Shown piece by piece: positions 17,592 to 26,994 of a DNA stretch of 64,000 bases. The stretch is from Bradyrhizobium ottawaense. Lineage in GTDB: Bacteria > Pseudomonadota > Alphaproteobacteria > Rhizobiales > Xanthobacteraceae. The position numbers and the translations under genes were made by a program. How positions within the stretch are numbered: position 1 is the first letter of the stretch; each line of letters opens with the position of its first letter. The notes under the pieces are model-generated. The model ran no database searches and was not told where the DNA came from. It worked only from the letters and a program-made list of their open reading frames with translations. The DNA lies in assembly GCF_900099825.1 (NCBI RefSeq), contig NZ_LT629693.1, positions 434,001-498,000 on the forward strand, read 5' to 3'.

Positions 17592-18584
17592 ATGAATTCT
17601 CGCATGAATTTTGTGCTGGTGACGCTCGTGTCGCTGGCAGTGGCAATCACGTACCATCACAACGCCGTCGCAAAGACGCCGGCTTCGGCGACCGACCAGT
17701 TCCCCGCCTGGGCCTATCCATGGGCGCCGGACTTCAAGCCTGCGCCCGATGACGGCATCCCGAAACACGTGCCCGACAGCGACGCCGCGTTCACCATCAC
17801 GCAGGAACGCGATCTGTTCTTCGTGCCCGACTGGCATCCCGCTGATCATCCGCCGATGCCAGAAGCCGTGGTCCATGGCCGGCGGCCGGACGCCCGGGCC
17901 TGTGGCTCCTGTCACCGCGCATCAGGTACCGGCGGTCCGGAGAATGCCAGCCTCGCCGGCCTTCCCGCCGACTACATTGTTCAGCAAATGGCCGACTTCA
18001 AGAGCGGCGCACGGAGCTTCGCCGGCCCCGCGCGAAGTCCGATCACCCTCATGATCGCGATCGCCAAGGCCGCCACCGACGACGAGGTCCACGCCGCGGC
18101 CGGTTATTTCTCGGCGCTGAAGCCGACACCGAACATCAAGGTGGTGGAAACCGACAACGTGCCGAAGACGCAGATCGCGCGGATGTTCTACACGACCTTG
18201 CCCGATGCCGGGATGGAGCCGCTCGGACAGCGCATCGTCGAGGTCCCGGTGGACATGGCGCAATTCGAGCATCGCGATTCCCGCGCGCAATTCACCGCCT
18301 ATGTGCCGGTCGGCAGCGTCGCCAGGGGAGAAGCCCTGGTCAAGACCGGCGGATCCGGCAAGACAGCGCCCTGCGCCACCTGCCATGGGCCGGACCTCAG
18401 AGGTGTCGGCCCGATACCCCGCATCGCCGGACGCTCGCCGAGCTATCTGGTGCGCCAGCTCTACGACATCCGGAAGGGCAAACGGGCGGGAGCCTCGGCC
18501 GAGTTGATGAAGCCAACGGTCGCCAACCTCACGCACGACGACATGATCGCGCTCGGAGCTTACCTGGGCTCGTTGCAGCCCTGA
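17592..18584 (+). CDS. Diheme c-type cytochrome
   Basis: 330 residues, exported (signal-anchor MNSRMNFVLVTLVSLAVAI). Two haem-binding motifs are seen: CGSCH (about residue 110) and CATCH (about residue 267), each in a cytochrome c domain with nearby candidate axial Met residues. This resembles cytochrome c4/c553-type electron carriers with an N-terminal extension (AWAYPWAPDFKPAPDDG). It probably shuttles electrons in the periplasm; the partner is unknown. It is divergent from the hydroxyacyl-CoA dehydrogenase. Confidence 0.85.
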   Translation: MNSRMNFVLVTLVSLAVAITYHHNAVAKTPASATDQFPAWAYPWAPDFKPAPDDGIPKHVPDSDAAFTITQERDLFFVPDWHPADHPPMPEAVVHGRRPDARACGSCHRASGTGGPENASLAGLPADYIVQQMADFKSGARSFAGPARSPITLMIAIAKAATDDEVHAAAGYFSALKPTPNIKVVETDNVPKTQIARMFYTTLPDAGMEPLGQRIVEVPVDMAQFEHRDSRAQFTAYVPVGSVARGEALVKTGGSGKTAPCATCHGPDLRGVGPIPRIAGRSPSYLVRQLYDIRKGKRAGASAELMKPTVANLTHDDMIALGAYLGSLQP

Positions 18585-18598
18585 AGCGGGATGCCGCA

Positions 18599-18679
18599 CG
18601 TAGGGGAGTTAGCCGAAGGCGTAACCCGCCTTTTTATCATCGACGAGCGGCGGATTACGCTTCGCTAATCCGCCCTACG
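18599..18679. repeat. Palindromic intergenic repeat
   Basis: The arms CGTAGGG...GCGTAACCCGCC and GGCGGATTACGC...CCCTACG form an imperfect foldback just after the cytochrome stop. A TTTTTAT run lies in the loop. It may also end transcription. Confidence 0.75.
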
Positions 18680-18838
18680 CGTCATGCGTCGCCGGCGCAC
18701 ACGATCGAACTGGCGGAGGCGCGGGAGATTACGCCATACAAGCGGATGCATTTGCGATACCGTCAGCTTGACCGCTCAATGCATCCGCAAGCTGCCGCGC
18801 GGGCTCATGCGCTATCTGCACCGAACAAGGGAGCAAAC

Positions 18839-19645
18839 ATGACCGTCGTAGCGGTTTGGTACGAACCTCATGATGATATGGCGTGGATCGTGGCGGATAC
18901 AAAGGTTTCTTATCCGAACGTAGGGGGCTCAATTACAGACAGTGCCTCCAAGATTTTTCCGCTCACGATTGCATGTCATACGCCAGGCCCAGGTGGAGAT
19001 TTCACGAATCTTGTGCATGCAAATCGATTAGGATTTTGCTTTGTAGGAAGCACTCTCCCTGCATTGTTGACCTATTCTGTAGCGAACACCTGCTTTCAAA
19101 CTCTTATAGCTCCGCCTAATGCACAGCCACCGGCGCTTGAAGATGTAGGCGCCGCTTTGCGTTCCATCGCAGAGCGGTACCTTCGAGAAACCGAACTCGC
19201 GTTCGAATGTGCGGTAGTTGGATGGTGCGTCCGTGAAGAACGCTATGTCGCTTTTCATATCGGGCCAGATCACACACAAGTGCCGCCCCGAATGTTTCTT
19301 GCTCGATCAGAGTTGTACACGGAGGGGAGCTACCTTCTACTAGGCAAACACAAGCAGCAGGTGGCTCAAAGGATAGATGGTGTGTTCGCTGAGTTGGCGG
19401 GACAAGTTCTCAAGCGCGCGCCAAAGTTAGCCTTACAGCGAATTATTCAGGAAGAGGCGTTCAATGACGTCGGCGGCAGCCTCCAATTTGGAACCGCCCA
19501 TCGACGTGGCTTCCTTCTAAAGTTCTGGATGAGACCGGCAATTCATGGAGAGCCCGCGGTTGAGTCCACTTTCCTTGGGATAAACGTTGACGCTGAAATT
19601 GGTCAGATCGGACAATTCAAAATAGGAGCAGTGAGCACTATTTGA
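18839..19645 (+). CDS. Putative proteasome-like Ntn-hydrolase, horizontally acquired
   Basis: 268 residues from ATG 18839 with the ribosome site AAGGGAG. I do not recognise a named family. The N-terminus, however, copies the layout of proteasome beta subunits: Thr directly after the initiator Met (MTVVAVW), an Asp at mature position 19 in WIVADTKVS, and a Lys at mature position 37 in TDSASKIFPL. These correspond to T1, D17 and K33 of the proteasome. No signal peptide or membrane segment is evident. Base use is clearly more AT-rich than the flanking genes, pointing to transfer. The longer frame (from 18746) would bury the Thr, so it is less likely. Function as a protease or amidase is inference only. 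Confidence 0.55.
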   Translation: MTVVAVWYEPHDDMAWIVADTKVSYPNVGGSITDSASKIFPLTIACHTPGPGGDFTNLVHANRLGFCFVGSTLPALLTYSVANTCFQTLIAPPNAQPPALEDVGAALRSIAERYLRETELAFECAVVGWCVREERYVAFHIGPDHTQVPPRMFLARSELYTEGSYLLLGKHKQQVAQRIDGVFAELAGQVLKRAPKLALQRIIQEEAFNDVGGSLQFGTAHRRGFLLKFWMRPAIHGEPAVESTFLGINVDAEIGQIGQFKIGAVSTI

Positions 19646-19753
19646 GTAAGTGCGGGCTGCGCATGCGCGCTTTGCGATCATAAGGCGAAATCCGCAATAT
19701 TTATCAATAGTTTTGCATCACGTCCGTAAGACGCGATCGCTACCTCGCCCCCC

Positions 19754-21142
19754 CTACTCCGCCGCCGCTTCCCGCACATACCTCGCCGTCGGCGTCCGCA
19801 TCGTCACCAACTCTTCCGCCGCCGTCGGATGCAGCGCGATCGTCGAGTCGAAATCGGCTTTCGTCGCCTTCATCTTCACCGCGATGGCGACGGCCTGGAT
19901 GATTTCGGCGGCGGCGTCGCCGACGATGTGGCAGCCGAGCACGCGATCGGTTGCGCCGTCGACGACGAGCTTCATCAGGATGCGGGTGTCGCGGCCGGAC
20001 ATCGTCGCCTTGATCGGGCGGAAATCGGTCTTGTAGATGTCGACATGGGAGAACTGCGCGCGGGCTTCGGCTTCCGTCAGGCCGACGGTGCCGACTTCGG
20101 GCTGCGAGAACACGGCGGTCGGGATGGTGGCGTGGTCGACCGCGACCGGGCGCTTGCCGAACACGGTGTCGGCGAAGGCATGGCCCTCGCGGATCGCCAC
20201 CGGCGTCAGATTGATGCGATGGGTGACGTCGCCGATCGCATAGATGTTGTCGACGGACGACTTCGACCAGCCGTCGACGGCAATGCCGCCGTTCTTCGGG
20301 TTGATGGCGACGCCCGCCCTCTCCAGCCCGAGATTGGCGACGTTGGGATGCCGCCCGATCGCGAACATCACCTGGTCGGAGGCGATGCTCGATCCGTTCG
20401 ACAGATGCGTGGTGAATTCCGCGCCGTGTTTTGTGACCTTGTCGACGGTGCAGCCGGTGATGATGTTGATGCCCTGCTTTTCCATCTCGGCCCGCACGTG
20501 CTTGCGGACGTCCTCATCAAAGCCGCGCAGGATGTTGTCGCCGCGATAGATCACGGTGACGTCGGAGCCATAGCCTTTAAAGATGCCGGCGAATTCCAGC
20601 GCGATATAGCCGCCGCCCTGGATCACGATGCGCTTCGGCAGCTCTTTCAGGTGGAACGCCTCGTTGGAGGAGATCACGTGCTCGATGCCGGGAAACGCCG
20701 GGCCGTGGTTGGGCGCGCCGCCGGTCGCAATCAGGATATATTTCGCGGTGACCTTCTCGCCGGTCATCAGCCGCAATGTGTGGGCGTCTTCCAGCACCGC
20801 GCGGGTCTTCACGACCTTGGCGCCGCTCTTCTCGACATTTGACGTGTAGATGCCCTCGAGCCGCGCGATCTCGCGGTCCTTGTTGGCGACCAGCGTCGGC
20901 CAGTCAAAGGAGACCTCGCCGACGGTCCAGCCAAAACCCGCGGCGTCCTCGATCTCGTGCCTGACGTGGGAGCCGATCACGAACAGCTTTTTCGGCACGC
21001 AGCCGCGGATCACGCAGGTGCCGCCCATCCGGTATTCCTCGGCGACCATGACCCTGGCGCCGTGGCCGGCCGCGATGCGCGCGGCGCGCACGCCGCCCGA
21101 ACCGCCCCCGATGACGAACAGATCGACGTCGAACTCAGCCAT
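19754..21142 (-). CDS. gor: Glutathione-disulfide reductase
   Basis: NADPH-dependent flavoenzyme that keeps glutathione reduced. About 462 residues from ATG 21142. The FAD motif is LFVIGGGSGGVRAAR, the redox-active disulfide GGTCVIRGCVPKKLF, the NADPH motif VIQGGGYIALEFAG, and the C-terminal interface LHPTAAEELVTM carries the catalytic His. The open frame begins at 21196, but the conserved FAD motif starts right after MAEFDVDL. It is followed by no linked gene on this strand; the DUF2059 gene upstream is 156 bases away. Confidence 0.95.
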   Translation of the reverse strand: MAEFDVDLFVIGGGSGGVRAARIAAGHGARVMVAEEYRMGGTCVIRGCVPKKLFVIGSHVRHEIEDAAGFGWTVGEVSFDWPTLVANKDREIARLEGIYTSNVEKSGAKVVKTRAVLEDAHTLRLMTGEKVTAKYILIATGGAPNHGPAFPGIEHVISSNEAFHLKELPKRIVIQGGGYIALEFAGIFKGYGSDVTVIYRGDNILRGFDEDVRKHVRAEMEKQGINIITGCTVDKVTKHGAEFTTHLSNGSSIASDQVMFAIGRHPNVANLGLERAGVAINPKNGGIAVDGWSKSSVDNIYAIGDVTHRINLTPVAIREGHAFADTVFGKRPVAVDHATIPTAVFSQPEVGTVGLTEAEARAQFSHVDIYKTDFRPIKATMSGRDTRILMKLVVDGATDRVLGCHIVGDAAAEIIQAVAIAVKMKATKADFDSTIALHPTAAEELVTMRTPTARYVREAAAE

Positions 21143-21211
21143 GGCAGCCCTCGCCGGGAAATCAAAATGCGGGAGCCCGGTCGAACCGGGCTCCATTTGC
21201 TTTTTAGTCTA

Positions 21212-21259
21212 ACGCGTTTTCTTCACGCGAACCGGAACTCCACTTCGCTCGAAAACGCT
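21212..21259. repeat. ACGCGTTTTC dispersed repeat, copy 1
   Basis: A 48-bp unit beginning ACGCGTTTTCTTCACGCGAA and ending TTCGCTCGAAAACGCT. Its ends can pair through GCGTTTTC/GAAAACGC. A second copy is at 29961-30007. I know this as a frequent Bradyrhizobium/Rhodopseudomonas intergenic element. Confidence 0.8.
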
Positions 21260-21297
21260 ATATTATATAGGTAGATCAAGTCCGCCTGACAGGTGGC

Positions 21298-21828
21298 TCA
21301 GATCGGCTTGCCGCGCTTCTTCATCTCGTTGCGGAACTCGTTGTCGATGGTGGCCGCGAACTGCTGCGCCCACTGGTTCATGTAGGACATGCTGAACTGG
21401 ATGGCGCGGGGCTCGCTGGCGAGCAGCTTGGTGCCCAGCGGCGTCTTGTAGAACGTCACGAGGTCCTTCAGCTCCTGCTCGGAGAACTCGTTGGCGTAGA
21501 TCTGCGCCATGCCGTCGCCGATCTCCTTTTCGCGGCCGGCGAGAGTTTTGGCGACAACAACAGCGACCTCGTTGAGGTCCTTCTGGTAGTTGAGGTTGTT
21601 CTGGAGGAGACCATTCTTGGTCTGCTCGACGAGATTGGGAACGGCGTTGGCGTACATTGCGCTCGCGTTCTTCATCGCCAGGATTTCCTTGGCCGCCGCC
21701 AGTGCGGCCGCCGACGCCGGCTTCAGCGGCGCTGCCGCATCCTTCTGCTGCGCGCTGACCGGGACGGCTGACAGCGCCAGTCCCAGTGCGAGGCCGGCAG
21801 CCGACAAGATCCGTGAAAAGCTCTTCAT
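21298..21828 (-). CDS. DUF2059-domain exported protein
   Basis: 176 residues with a signal peptide (ILSAAGLALGLALSAVPVSA, cleavage before QQK). The DUF2059 core follows: NGLLQNNLNYQKDLNEVA, YANEFSEQELKDLVTFYKTPLG and a C-terminal helix. The family is a helical periplasmic domain of unknown role. It lies between gor and rpiA on the same strand, 24 bases downstream of rpiA, so it is probably cotranscribed with rpiA. Confidence 0.85.
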   Translation of the reverse strand: MKSFSRILSAAGLALGLALSAVPVSAQQKDAAAPLKPASAAALAAAKEILAMKNASAMYANAVPNLVEQTKNGLLQNNLNYQKDLNEVAVVVAKTLAGREKEIGDGMAQIYANEFSEQELKDLVTFYKTPLGTKLLASEPRAIQFSMSYMNQWAQQFAATIDNEFRNEMKKRGKPI

Positions 21829-21852
21829 TCCAATTCTCCTCGATGTGCGGCG

Positions 21853-22551
21853 TTACCGCCGTTCAATTACGCGAATTCCCTGGGCGCCCGCCAGCACGGT
21901 CGTGGTGGCGAGGCCAATGAACAGGCCGTGTTCGACAACGCCCGGGATCGGGTTCAACAGCCCCGCCAGGCGCGGCGCATCGGCGATCCGCCCGAGATGG
22001 GCATCGATAATCCAGTGGCCGCCATCGGTGACAAAAACGTGGCCGTCCTTGCCCTTCCGGATCACCATTTGCCCGGAAACGCCGCTTTCGGCAAAGGCTT
22101 TCGCCATCATCCGCTGCGTCGCTGCAAGGCCGAACGGAATCACCTCGACCGGCAGGGGGAAACGGCCGAGCGCGTCGACCCATTTGGTCTCGTCGGCGAT
22201 CACGATCATGCGATCCGAGGCCGCGGCCACGATCTTTTCCCGCAGCAGCGCGCCGCCGCCGCCCTTGATCAGGTTGAGCGCGCCATCGACCTCGTCGGCA
22301 CCGTCGACCGTCAGATCGAGCCGGTCGATCACATCCAGCGTGGTCAGCGGAATCCTGCATTGCTCGGCCTGGATGCGGGTCGCTTCCGAGGTCGGCACGC
22401 CCACCACCTTCATGCCGGCGGCGACCTTCTCGCCGAGCAGGTCGACGAAGTGTTTTGCGGTCGAGCCGGTGCCGAGCCCGAGCTGCATGCCGTCGCGGAC
22501 ATGCTCCAGCGCCTTTGCCGCCGCTTGCCGTTTCAGTGCGTCCATATCCAC
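21853..22551 (-). CDS. rpiA: Ribose-5-phosphate isomerase A
   Basis: Interconverts ribose 5-phosphate and ribulose 5-phosphate in the pentose phosphate and Calvin cycles. The 232 residues carry [16 protein letters not shown] (phosphate loop), [24 protein letters not shown] (catalytic Asp and Lys) and [20 protein letters not shown], all as in characterised RpiA. The DUF2059 gene follows closely. The upstream SDR gene is on the same strand, 130 bases away. Confidence 0.96.
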   Translation of the reverse strand: MDMDALKRQAAAKALEHVRDGMQLGLGTGSTAKHFVDLLGEKVAAGMKVVGVPTSEATRIQAEQCRIPLTTLDVIDRLDLTVDGADEVDGALNLIKGGGGALLREKIVAAASDRMIVIADETKWVDALGRFPLPVEVIPFGLAATQRMMAKAFAESGVSGQMVIRKGKDGHVFVTDGGHWIIDAHLGRIADAPRLAGLLNPIPGVVEHGLFIGLATTTVLAGAQGIRVIERR

Positions 22552-22681
22552 GTGAAAACAGTGCCTCTTTCGGAACCTGCCCCAAACCGGGCTGTCGCGG
22601 GGAACCCCGCCGGTGACGCTTCTCTAGCGTCGTTTTGGCCCCGGGAACAGCCTTGGGCAGGTGGATTTTGCGCAGGTGGAT

Positions 22682-23518
22682 TTATGAGGGCGTGACCGCG
22701 TCCATGGCGGCCAGAATCGCCGCAAACCGGTCCTCGACCTCTGCGCGCATGCCGGGATGGGTGAAGATGTAGAGCCGGTCGTCGCGGATGGCCTCGATCA
22801 CGCGCGCGGCGACGTCGGCGGGATCGAGCCCGGCCTGAAGATTTTTGGCGATTTCGGCGACCATGGCCGCCGCCGGGCTTGCCGGATCGAGCGGCTGCGA
22901 CGCGCCGTAGCGCGCCGGGCGGTTGCGTCCGCTCTCGCCGATTTTGGTGCGGACATAGCTCGGGCACAGCACGCTGACGCCGATGCCGTGCGGTTTGAGC
23001 TGCGCGTGCAGCCCCTCCGACATGCTGACGACCGCGAACTTGCTGGCCCCATAGGGGCTGAAGCCGAGGCCGCCCTGCATCCCCGCCATCGAGGCCGTAT
23101 TGACGATATGGCCGCCTTCGCCGTGCTTGCGGATGTGCGGCAGAAAGCTCCGGATGCCGTGCAGCACGCCCATCAGGTTGACGTCGATCACCCAGCGCCA
23201 GTTGTCGAGCGAGATGTGATCGATGCCGCCGCCGGCGGCGACGCCGGCATTGTTGCAGACCACATGGACGTTGCCGAACCTGTCGAACGCCGCCTGCGCA
23301 GCGCGCTCGACACTGGCGGCATCGGTGACGTCGCAGAGGCTGCCCTCGATATCGGGCGTGATCCGGCGCAGGTTGTCGACGGCGGCGCCAAGCGCCTCGG
23401 TCTCGATGTCGGCGATCATCACCTTCATGCCGGCTTGCGCGAACGCCTGCGCCATCGAAAGCCCGATTCCGCCGGCCCCGCCGGTGACAAAGGCCGTCTT
23501 GCCGGCAAGCTCCCGCAT
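22682..23518 (-). CDS. SDR-family NAD(P)-dependent oxidoreductase
   Basis: Classical short-chain dehydrogenase of 278 residues. The cofactor motif is TGGAGGIG near residue 12, then NNAGVAAGG, the catalytic Ser in NTASMAGMQ, and the YxxxK pair as YGASKFAVV. The substrate cannot be read from sequence. A GGGAGGA ribosome site precedes ATG 23518. It is divergent from gph with a 68-base gap. Confidence 0.88.
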   Translation of the reverse strand: MRELAGKTAFVTGGAGGIGLSMAQAFAQAGMKVMIADIETEALGAAVDNLRRITPDIEGSLCDVTDAASVERAAQAAFDRFGNVHVVCNNAGVAAGGGIDHISLDNWRWVIDVNLMGVLHGIRSFLPHIRKHGEGGHIVNTASMAGMQGGLGFSPYGASKFAVVSMSEGLHAQLKPHGIGVSVLCPSYVRTKIGESGRNRPARYGASQPLDPASPAAAMVAEIAKNLQAGLDPADVAARVIEAIRDDRLYIFTHPGMRAEVEDRFAAILAAMDAVTPS

Positions 23519-23586
23519 GGCAGTTCCTCCCGCGATTTGAACTTCCCTACTTGCATGAAGCCGTCACCACGGATAGCGAATTCCCG

Positions 23587-24273
23587 ATGACCCTTCCCCG
23601 CACCCTGGTATTCGATCTCGACGGCACCCTCGTCGATACCGCGCCCGACCTGATCGCGGCGCTCAACTTCGTGCTCGACCGCGAGGGCCTGCCGCCGGTG
23701 CCGCTGCACAAGGCGCGCAACATGATCGGCGCCGGCGCCCGCAAGCTGCTCGAACGCGGGCTCGAGGTCGACGGCCGCACCATCGGCGTCGGCGAACTCG
23801 ACCGGCTGACCAAGGATTTCATCGACTATTACGCCGACCATATCGCCGATGCCTCGCGCCCGTTCGAGGGGCTTGAAACCGCCCTCGACGACCTGCAAGG
23901 CCAGGGATTTCAGTTCGCGGTGTGCACCAACAAGCTGGAATGGCTGTCCAGGCGCCTGCTCGACCAGCTCGGCATGACCAACAGATTTGCGGCGATCTGC
24001 GGCGCCGATACGTTCGGCGTCGCCAAACCCGATCCCGTGATCCTGCAGCAGACTCTGGCGCGCGCGGGCGGTCAGTTGTCGTCGGCCATCATGGTCGGCG
24101 ACGCCGGCCCCGACGTCGGCGTGGCCCGGCGGGCCGGGATTCCCGTGATCGGGGTCGAATTCGGCTACACCGATGTCCCGATCGCCGAATTGAAGCCGGA
24201 CCGCCTGATCGGGCACTTTCGTGACCTGCCCGAGGCCGTCCAGAGCCTGATCGGCGCCGCTTCAACGCCATAA
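23587..24273 (+). CDS. gph: Phosphoglycolate phosphatase (HAD family)
   Basis: Removes phosphate from 2-phosphoglycolate produced by DNA repair or Rubisco oxygenation. 228 residues from ATG 23587. HAD motif I is VFDLDGTLVDTAPDL, motif II VCTNKLEW, motif III/IV KPDPVIL then MVGDAGPDVGVARRAG. The cap domain sits between motifs I and II (subclass IA). Related HAD phosphatases are hard to separate, so the exact substrate is family inference. The frame is open to 23551, but the HAD motif lies right after MTLPRTL. Confidence 0.88.
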   Translation: MTLPRTLVFDLDGTLVDTAPDLIAALNFVLDREGLPPVPLHKARNMIGAGARKLLERGLEVDGRTIGVGELDRLTKDFIDYYADHIADASRPFEGLETALDDLQGQGFQFAVCTNKLEWLSRRLLDQLGMTNRFAAICGADTFGVAKPDPVILQQTLARAGGQLSSAIMVGDAGPDVGVARRAGIPVIGVEFGYTDVPIAELKPDRLIGHFRDLPEAVQSLIGAASTP

Positions 24274-24316
24274 CCTGCTGAAGCCACGGGCAGATACGGA
24301 AACGCCCGGTTCCGCG

Positions 24317-24332
24317 TTAACCATCGTTTAAC
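24317..24332. promoter_or_regulatory. Predicted CtrA binding site
   Basis: TTAACCATCGTTTAAC matches TTAA-N7-TTAAC exactly. It lies 92 bases upstream of the lipoprotein start, suggesting cell-cycle control of that gene. Confidence 0.55.
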
Positions 24333-24423
24333 GATTTTGGCGCGCGCGGTTGCAGCTCTGTTCTCGCGCTTCTATGGTCCCAAAAGGGGATTGTGGCAGT
24401 TTGCCACAGTAGAGTGATCGATC

Positions 24424-24885
24424 ATGCGTCGTGTTATCGCGATTGCCGTTACCGGGATGAGCCTCGCCGGCTGCTCCTCGTTTTCCCTCGATTCCTTCAA
24501 GCCGACGCCGCCACCGGTCCAGGTCCAGCTCGAATCGACGCCGCCGGGCGCCGACGCCACCACCTCGCTCGGACCCGGCTGCAAGACGCCCTGTTCGGTC
24601 ACCGTACCGGCGCCCGATGCCGGCTTCGCCGTCACTTTTGCGCTGCCCCGGTTCCAGCCGGTCACGGTTCCCGTGCAGGTGATCCGGAGCCCCGGCGATC
24701 TCACCAGCCCCGCCACCACCACGATCGAGCCGAGCCCGGTATTTGCAGAACTCAGGCCGGCCGCGCCGCCGCCGAAGGTGCGAAAGCCGATGCGGCCGAA
24801 GCCGAAGAAGCCAAAGGCGGCTGCCGAGCCGGCTGCCGGATCGCCGTTCCCGAGTGCCGCCCCGGCGGCCGCACCGACGCGTTGA
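24424..24885 (+). CDS. Lipoprotein, PEGA-like
   Basis: 153 residues with a lipoprotein signal ending in the lipobox LAGC (Cys at residue 17). The short beta-rich segment VQVQLESTPPGADATTS...CKTPCSVTVPA resembles a PEGA-type surface domain. The C-terminal tail is Pro/Lys/Ala-rich (KVRKPMRPKPKKPKAAAEP) and probably sits in the periplasm near peptidoglycan or nucleoid-like polyanions. Function unknown. A CtrA box is located upstream. Confidence 0.75.
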   Translation: MRRVIAIAVTGMSLAGCSSFSLDSFKPTPPPVQVQLESTPPGADATTSLGPGCKTPCSVTVPAPDAGFAVTFALPRFQPVTVPVQVIRSPGDLTSPATTTIEPSPVFAELRPAAPPPKVRKPMRPKPKKPKAAAEPAAGSPFPSAAPAAAPTR

Positions 24886-25044
24886 TCGGTTTTCCAAATA
24901 GCCCTATGCGCCGCACCGCACCCAAAAGCTCGCATGGTGAGCGGCTTGTTGTAGCTTCCTTGCAACGTGCCTAGATTGTGCTAGCGGGAGCTTCGATGTC
25001 GCGGCCCCCGCGCCGAACATGGCACGCCAGCAAAGCACCCATCG

Positions 25045-26079
25045 ATGAGCGGACCTGCGTTGAGTTCTCCCGATCTGTTGCTCCGTCCGATGGTCGATCC
25101 GTTCGGGCGGACCATCCGCTATCTGCGCGTGTCGGTCACCGATCGCTGCGATCTGCGCTGCTTCTACTGCATGTCCGAGGACATGACGTTCCTGCCCAAG
25201 GCGGATTTGCTGACGCTCGAGGAGCTCGACCGGCTGTGCACGGCCTTCGTCGCCAAGGGCGTACGCAAGATCCGCCTCACCGGCGGCGAACCGCTGGTCC
25301 GGCGCAATGTGATGACGCTGGTGCGCTCGCTGTCGCGGCATCTCGGATCCGGCGCGCTCGATGAACTGACGCTGACCACCAACGGCTCGCAACTGGCGCG
25401 CTTCGCCGGCGAACTGCGCGACTGCGGCGTGCGCCGTATCAACGTTTCCCTGGATACGCTCGACGCGGCGAAATTCCGCGCCATCACCCGCTGGGGCGAT
25501 CTCGACAAGGTGCTTGCCGGCATCGAAGCCGCGCGCGCCGCGGGCCTGGCGGTGAAGATCAACGCGGTGGCGCTGAAGAACATGAACGAGGAGGAAATCC
25601 CCTCGCTAATGCAATGGGCGCACGGCAAGGGCATGGCGCTGACCCTGATCGAAGTGATGCCGATGGGCGATATCGGCGAAGGCCGCATCGACCAGTACGT
25701 GCCGCTGTCGCTGGTGCGCGCGCGCCTCGCCAAGCAATACACGCTGACCGACCTCGACGACGATACCGGCGGCCCTGCCCGCTATGTCCGGATCGCCGAG
25801 ACCGGCGGCAAGCTCGGCTTCATCACGCCGATGACCCATAATTTCTGCGAGTCCTGTAACCGGGTACGGATCACCTGCACCGGAACCCTGCACACCTGCC
25901 TCGGGCACGAGGATGCCTCCGATTTGCGCAGGCCGTTGCGGGCATCTGTCGACAACGACCTGCTCTCGGCCGCGATCGATCGCGCCATCGGCCTGAAGCC
26001 GAAGGGCCACGACTTCATCATCGATCGCCGGCATAACCGCCCGAGCGTCAGCCGCCACATGAGCGTGACCGGCGGCTGA
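25045..26079 (+). CDS. moaA: GTP 3',8-cyclase (molybdenum cofactor synthesis)
   Basis: Radical-SAM enzyme making 3',8-cyclo-GTP, the first step of molybdopterin synthesis. The 344 residues contain the N-terminal 4Fe-4S motif CDLRCFYC (CxxxCxxC with the preceding SVTDR), GGEPLVRR, and the C-terminal cluster ligands [20 protein letters not shown]. The tail ends GG (SVTGG), as required for MoaA activity. No Moco riboswitch is apparent in the 160 bases upstream. Confidence 0.96.
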   Translation: MSGPALSSPDLLLRPMVDPFGRTIRYLRVSVTDRCDLRCFYCMSEDMTFLPKADLLTLEELDRLCTAFVAKGVRKIRLTGGEPLVRRNVMTLVRSLSRHLGSGALDELTLTTNGSQLARFAGELRDCGVRRINVSLDTLDAAKFRAITRWGDLDKVLAGIEAARAAGLAVKINAVALKNMNEEEIPSLMQWAHGKGMALTLIEVMPMGDIGEGRIDQYVPLSLVRARLAKQYTLTDLDDDTGGPARYVRIAETGGKLGFITPMTHNFCESCNRVRITCTGTLHTCLGHEDASDLRRPLRASVDNDLLSAAIDRAIGLKPKGHDFIIDRRHNRPSVSRHMSVTGG

Positions 26080-26126
26080 AATTTTTGGTCTGCATGGCGG
26101 CCTCCCCGCGCAACTAGTTGAAGCCG

Positions 26127-26237
26127 CGTCAATTTGCCCATTTTCCAATTGACGGGGCCACACGGCGCTGAAATGGTGCGGCGGCTTTCACGCCAGCACG
26201 GCCGGAACAGGCCGCTGCACCCGTAACCTCAGGTTAC
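26127..26237. promoter_or_regulatory. Two dyads upstream of the TRAP operon
   Basis: Within the 375-base gap after moaA are two dyads: CGTCAATT-N12-AATTGACG (26127-26154) and the perfect palindrome GTAACCTCAGGTTAC (26223-26237). The second resembles operators of GntR/LysR-sized dimers and lies about 218 bases before dctQ. No regulator gene is adjacent. The rest of the gap holds nothing I can support. Confidence 0.35.
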
Positions 26238-26454
26238 AGCGGGTGCGGCCAAGACGGCGGAAGCGTTAGGATTGGGGGAGGACACTCGTTGCAATCGCTC
26301 CTGCGAATGAGCCATGACGCCGTGCGTTTGACGCGTGGACGCGGTTCTGCGCGCGCCGCGCCAGGTATTGGTCCTGCGCGCCTCGCGCGCGCGGGCGTTG
26401 CGACATCGGTTGAAACATCCGGCGCGCTGCAATGACGTGTCCGAGGAGAACGTG

Positions 26455-26994
26455 ATGCGCCCAATGCTGGCAATCAGTGAAAGTATCGACTGGCTCAATC
26501 AGAGACTGGGCGACGTCTGCAATTTCCTCGTGTTGGCGGCCTGCGTGGTCAGCGCGGGCAATGCAATGATCCGCTACGCGTTCGGCTACAGCTCCAATAG
26601 CTGGCTCGAACTGCAGTGGTACATGTTCGCCATCTTCGTGATGTTCGGCGCCTCCTACACCTTCAAGCGCAACGAGCATGTCCGGGTCGAAATTCTCTAT
26701 CTGATGCTGTCCGAGCGCGGCCAGCTCTGGCTCGACCTGATCGGGACGCTGTGCTTCCTGATCCCGTCCTGCCTGCTGCTCAGCTACCTGTCTTGGCCGT
26801 TCTTCATGCAGGCTTACAACGTCGGCGAAGTTTCGAGCAATGCTGGCGGCCTGGTGCGCTGGCCGATCAAGATCGTGGTCCCGGTCGGCTTCGTGCTGCT
26901 GGCGCTGCAAGGTGTCTCCGAGGTGATCAAGCGCATCGCTGCACTGAAGGGTTATGTCGTGATCGATGCGAAATACGAGAGGCCTACGCAATGA
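26455..26994 (+). CDS. dctQ: TRAP transporter small permease
   Basis: 179 residues with four predicted membrane helices. The DctQ signature is seen in FGYSSNSWLELQWYMFAIFVMFGASYTFKRNEHVRVEIL, split here by motif: WLELQWY, then GASYTFKRNEHVRVE. It is the small membrane subunit that docks the large permease. The start at 26455 is preceded by CGAGGAGAA; the longer frame from 26335 is not needed. Its stop overlaps dctM by 4 bases. Confidence 0.92.
   Translation: MRPMLAISESIDWLNQRLGDVCNFLVLAACVVSAGNAMIRYAFGYSSNSWLELQWYMFAIFVMFGASYTFKRNEHVRVEILYLMLSERGQLWLDLIGTLCFLIPSCLLLSYLSWPFFMQAYNVGEVSSNAGGLVRWPIKIVVPVGFVLLALQGVSEVIKRIAALKGYVVIDAKYERPTQ

Noticed and set aside
24886..25044. Moco riboswitch upstream of moaA
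   Set aside because: The 160 bases show no arrangement of the known Moco-element stems that I could build.
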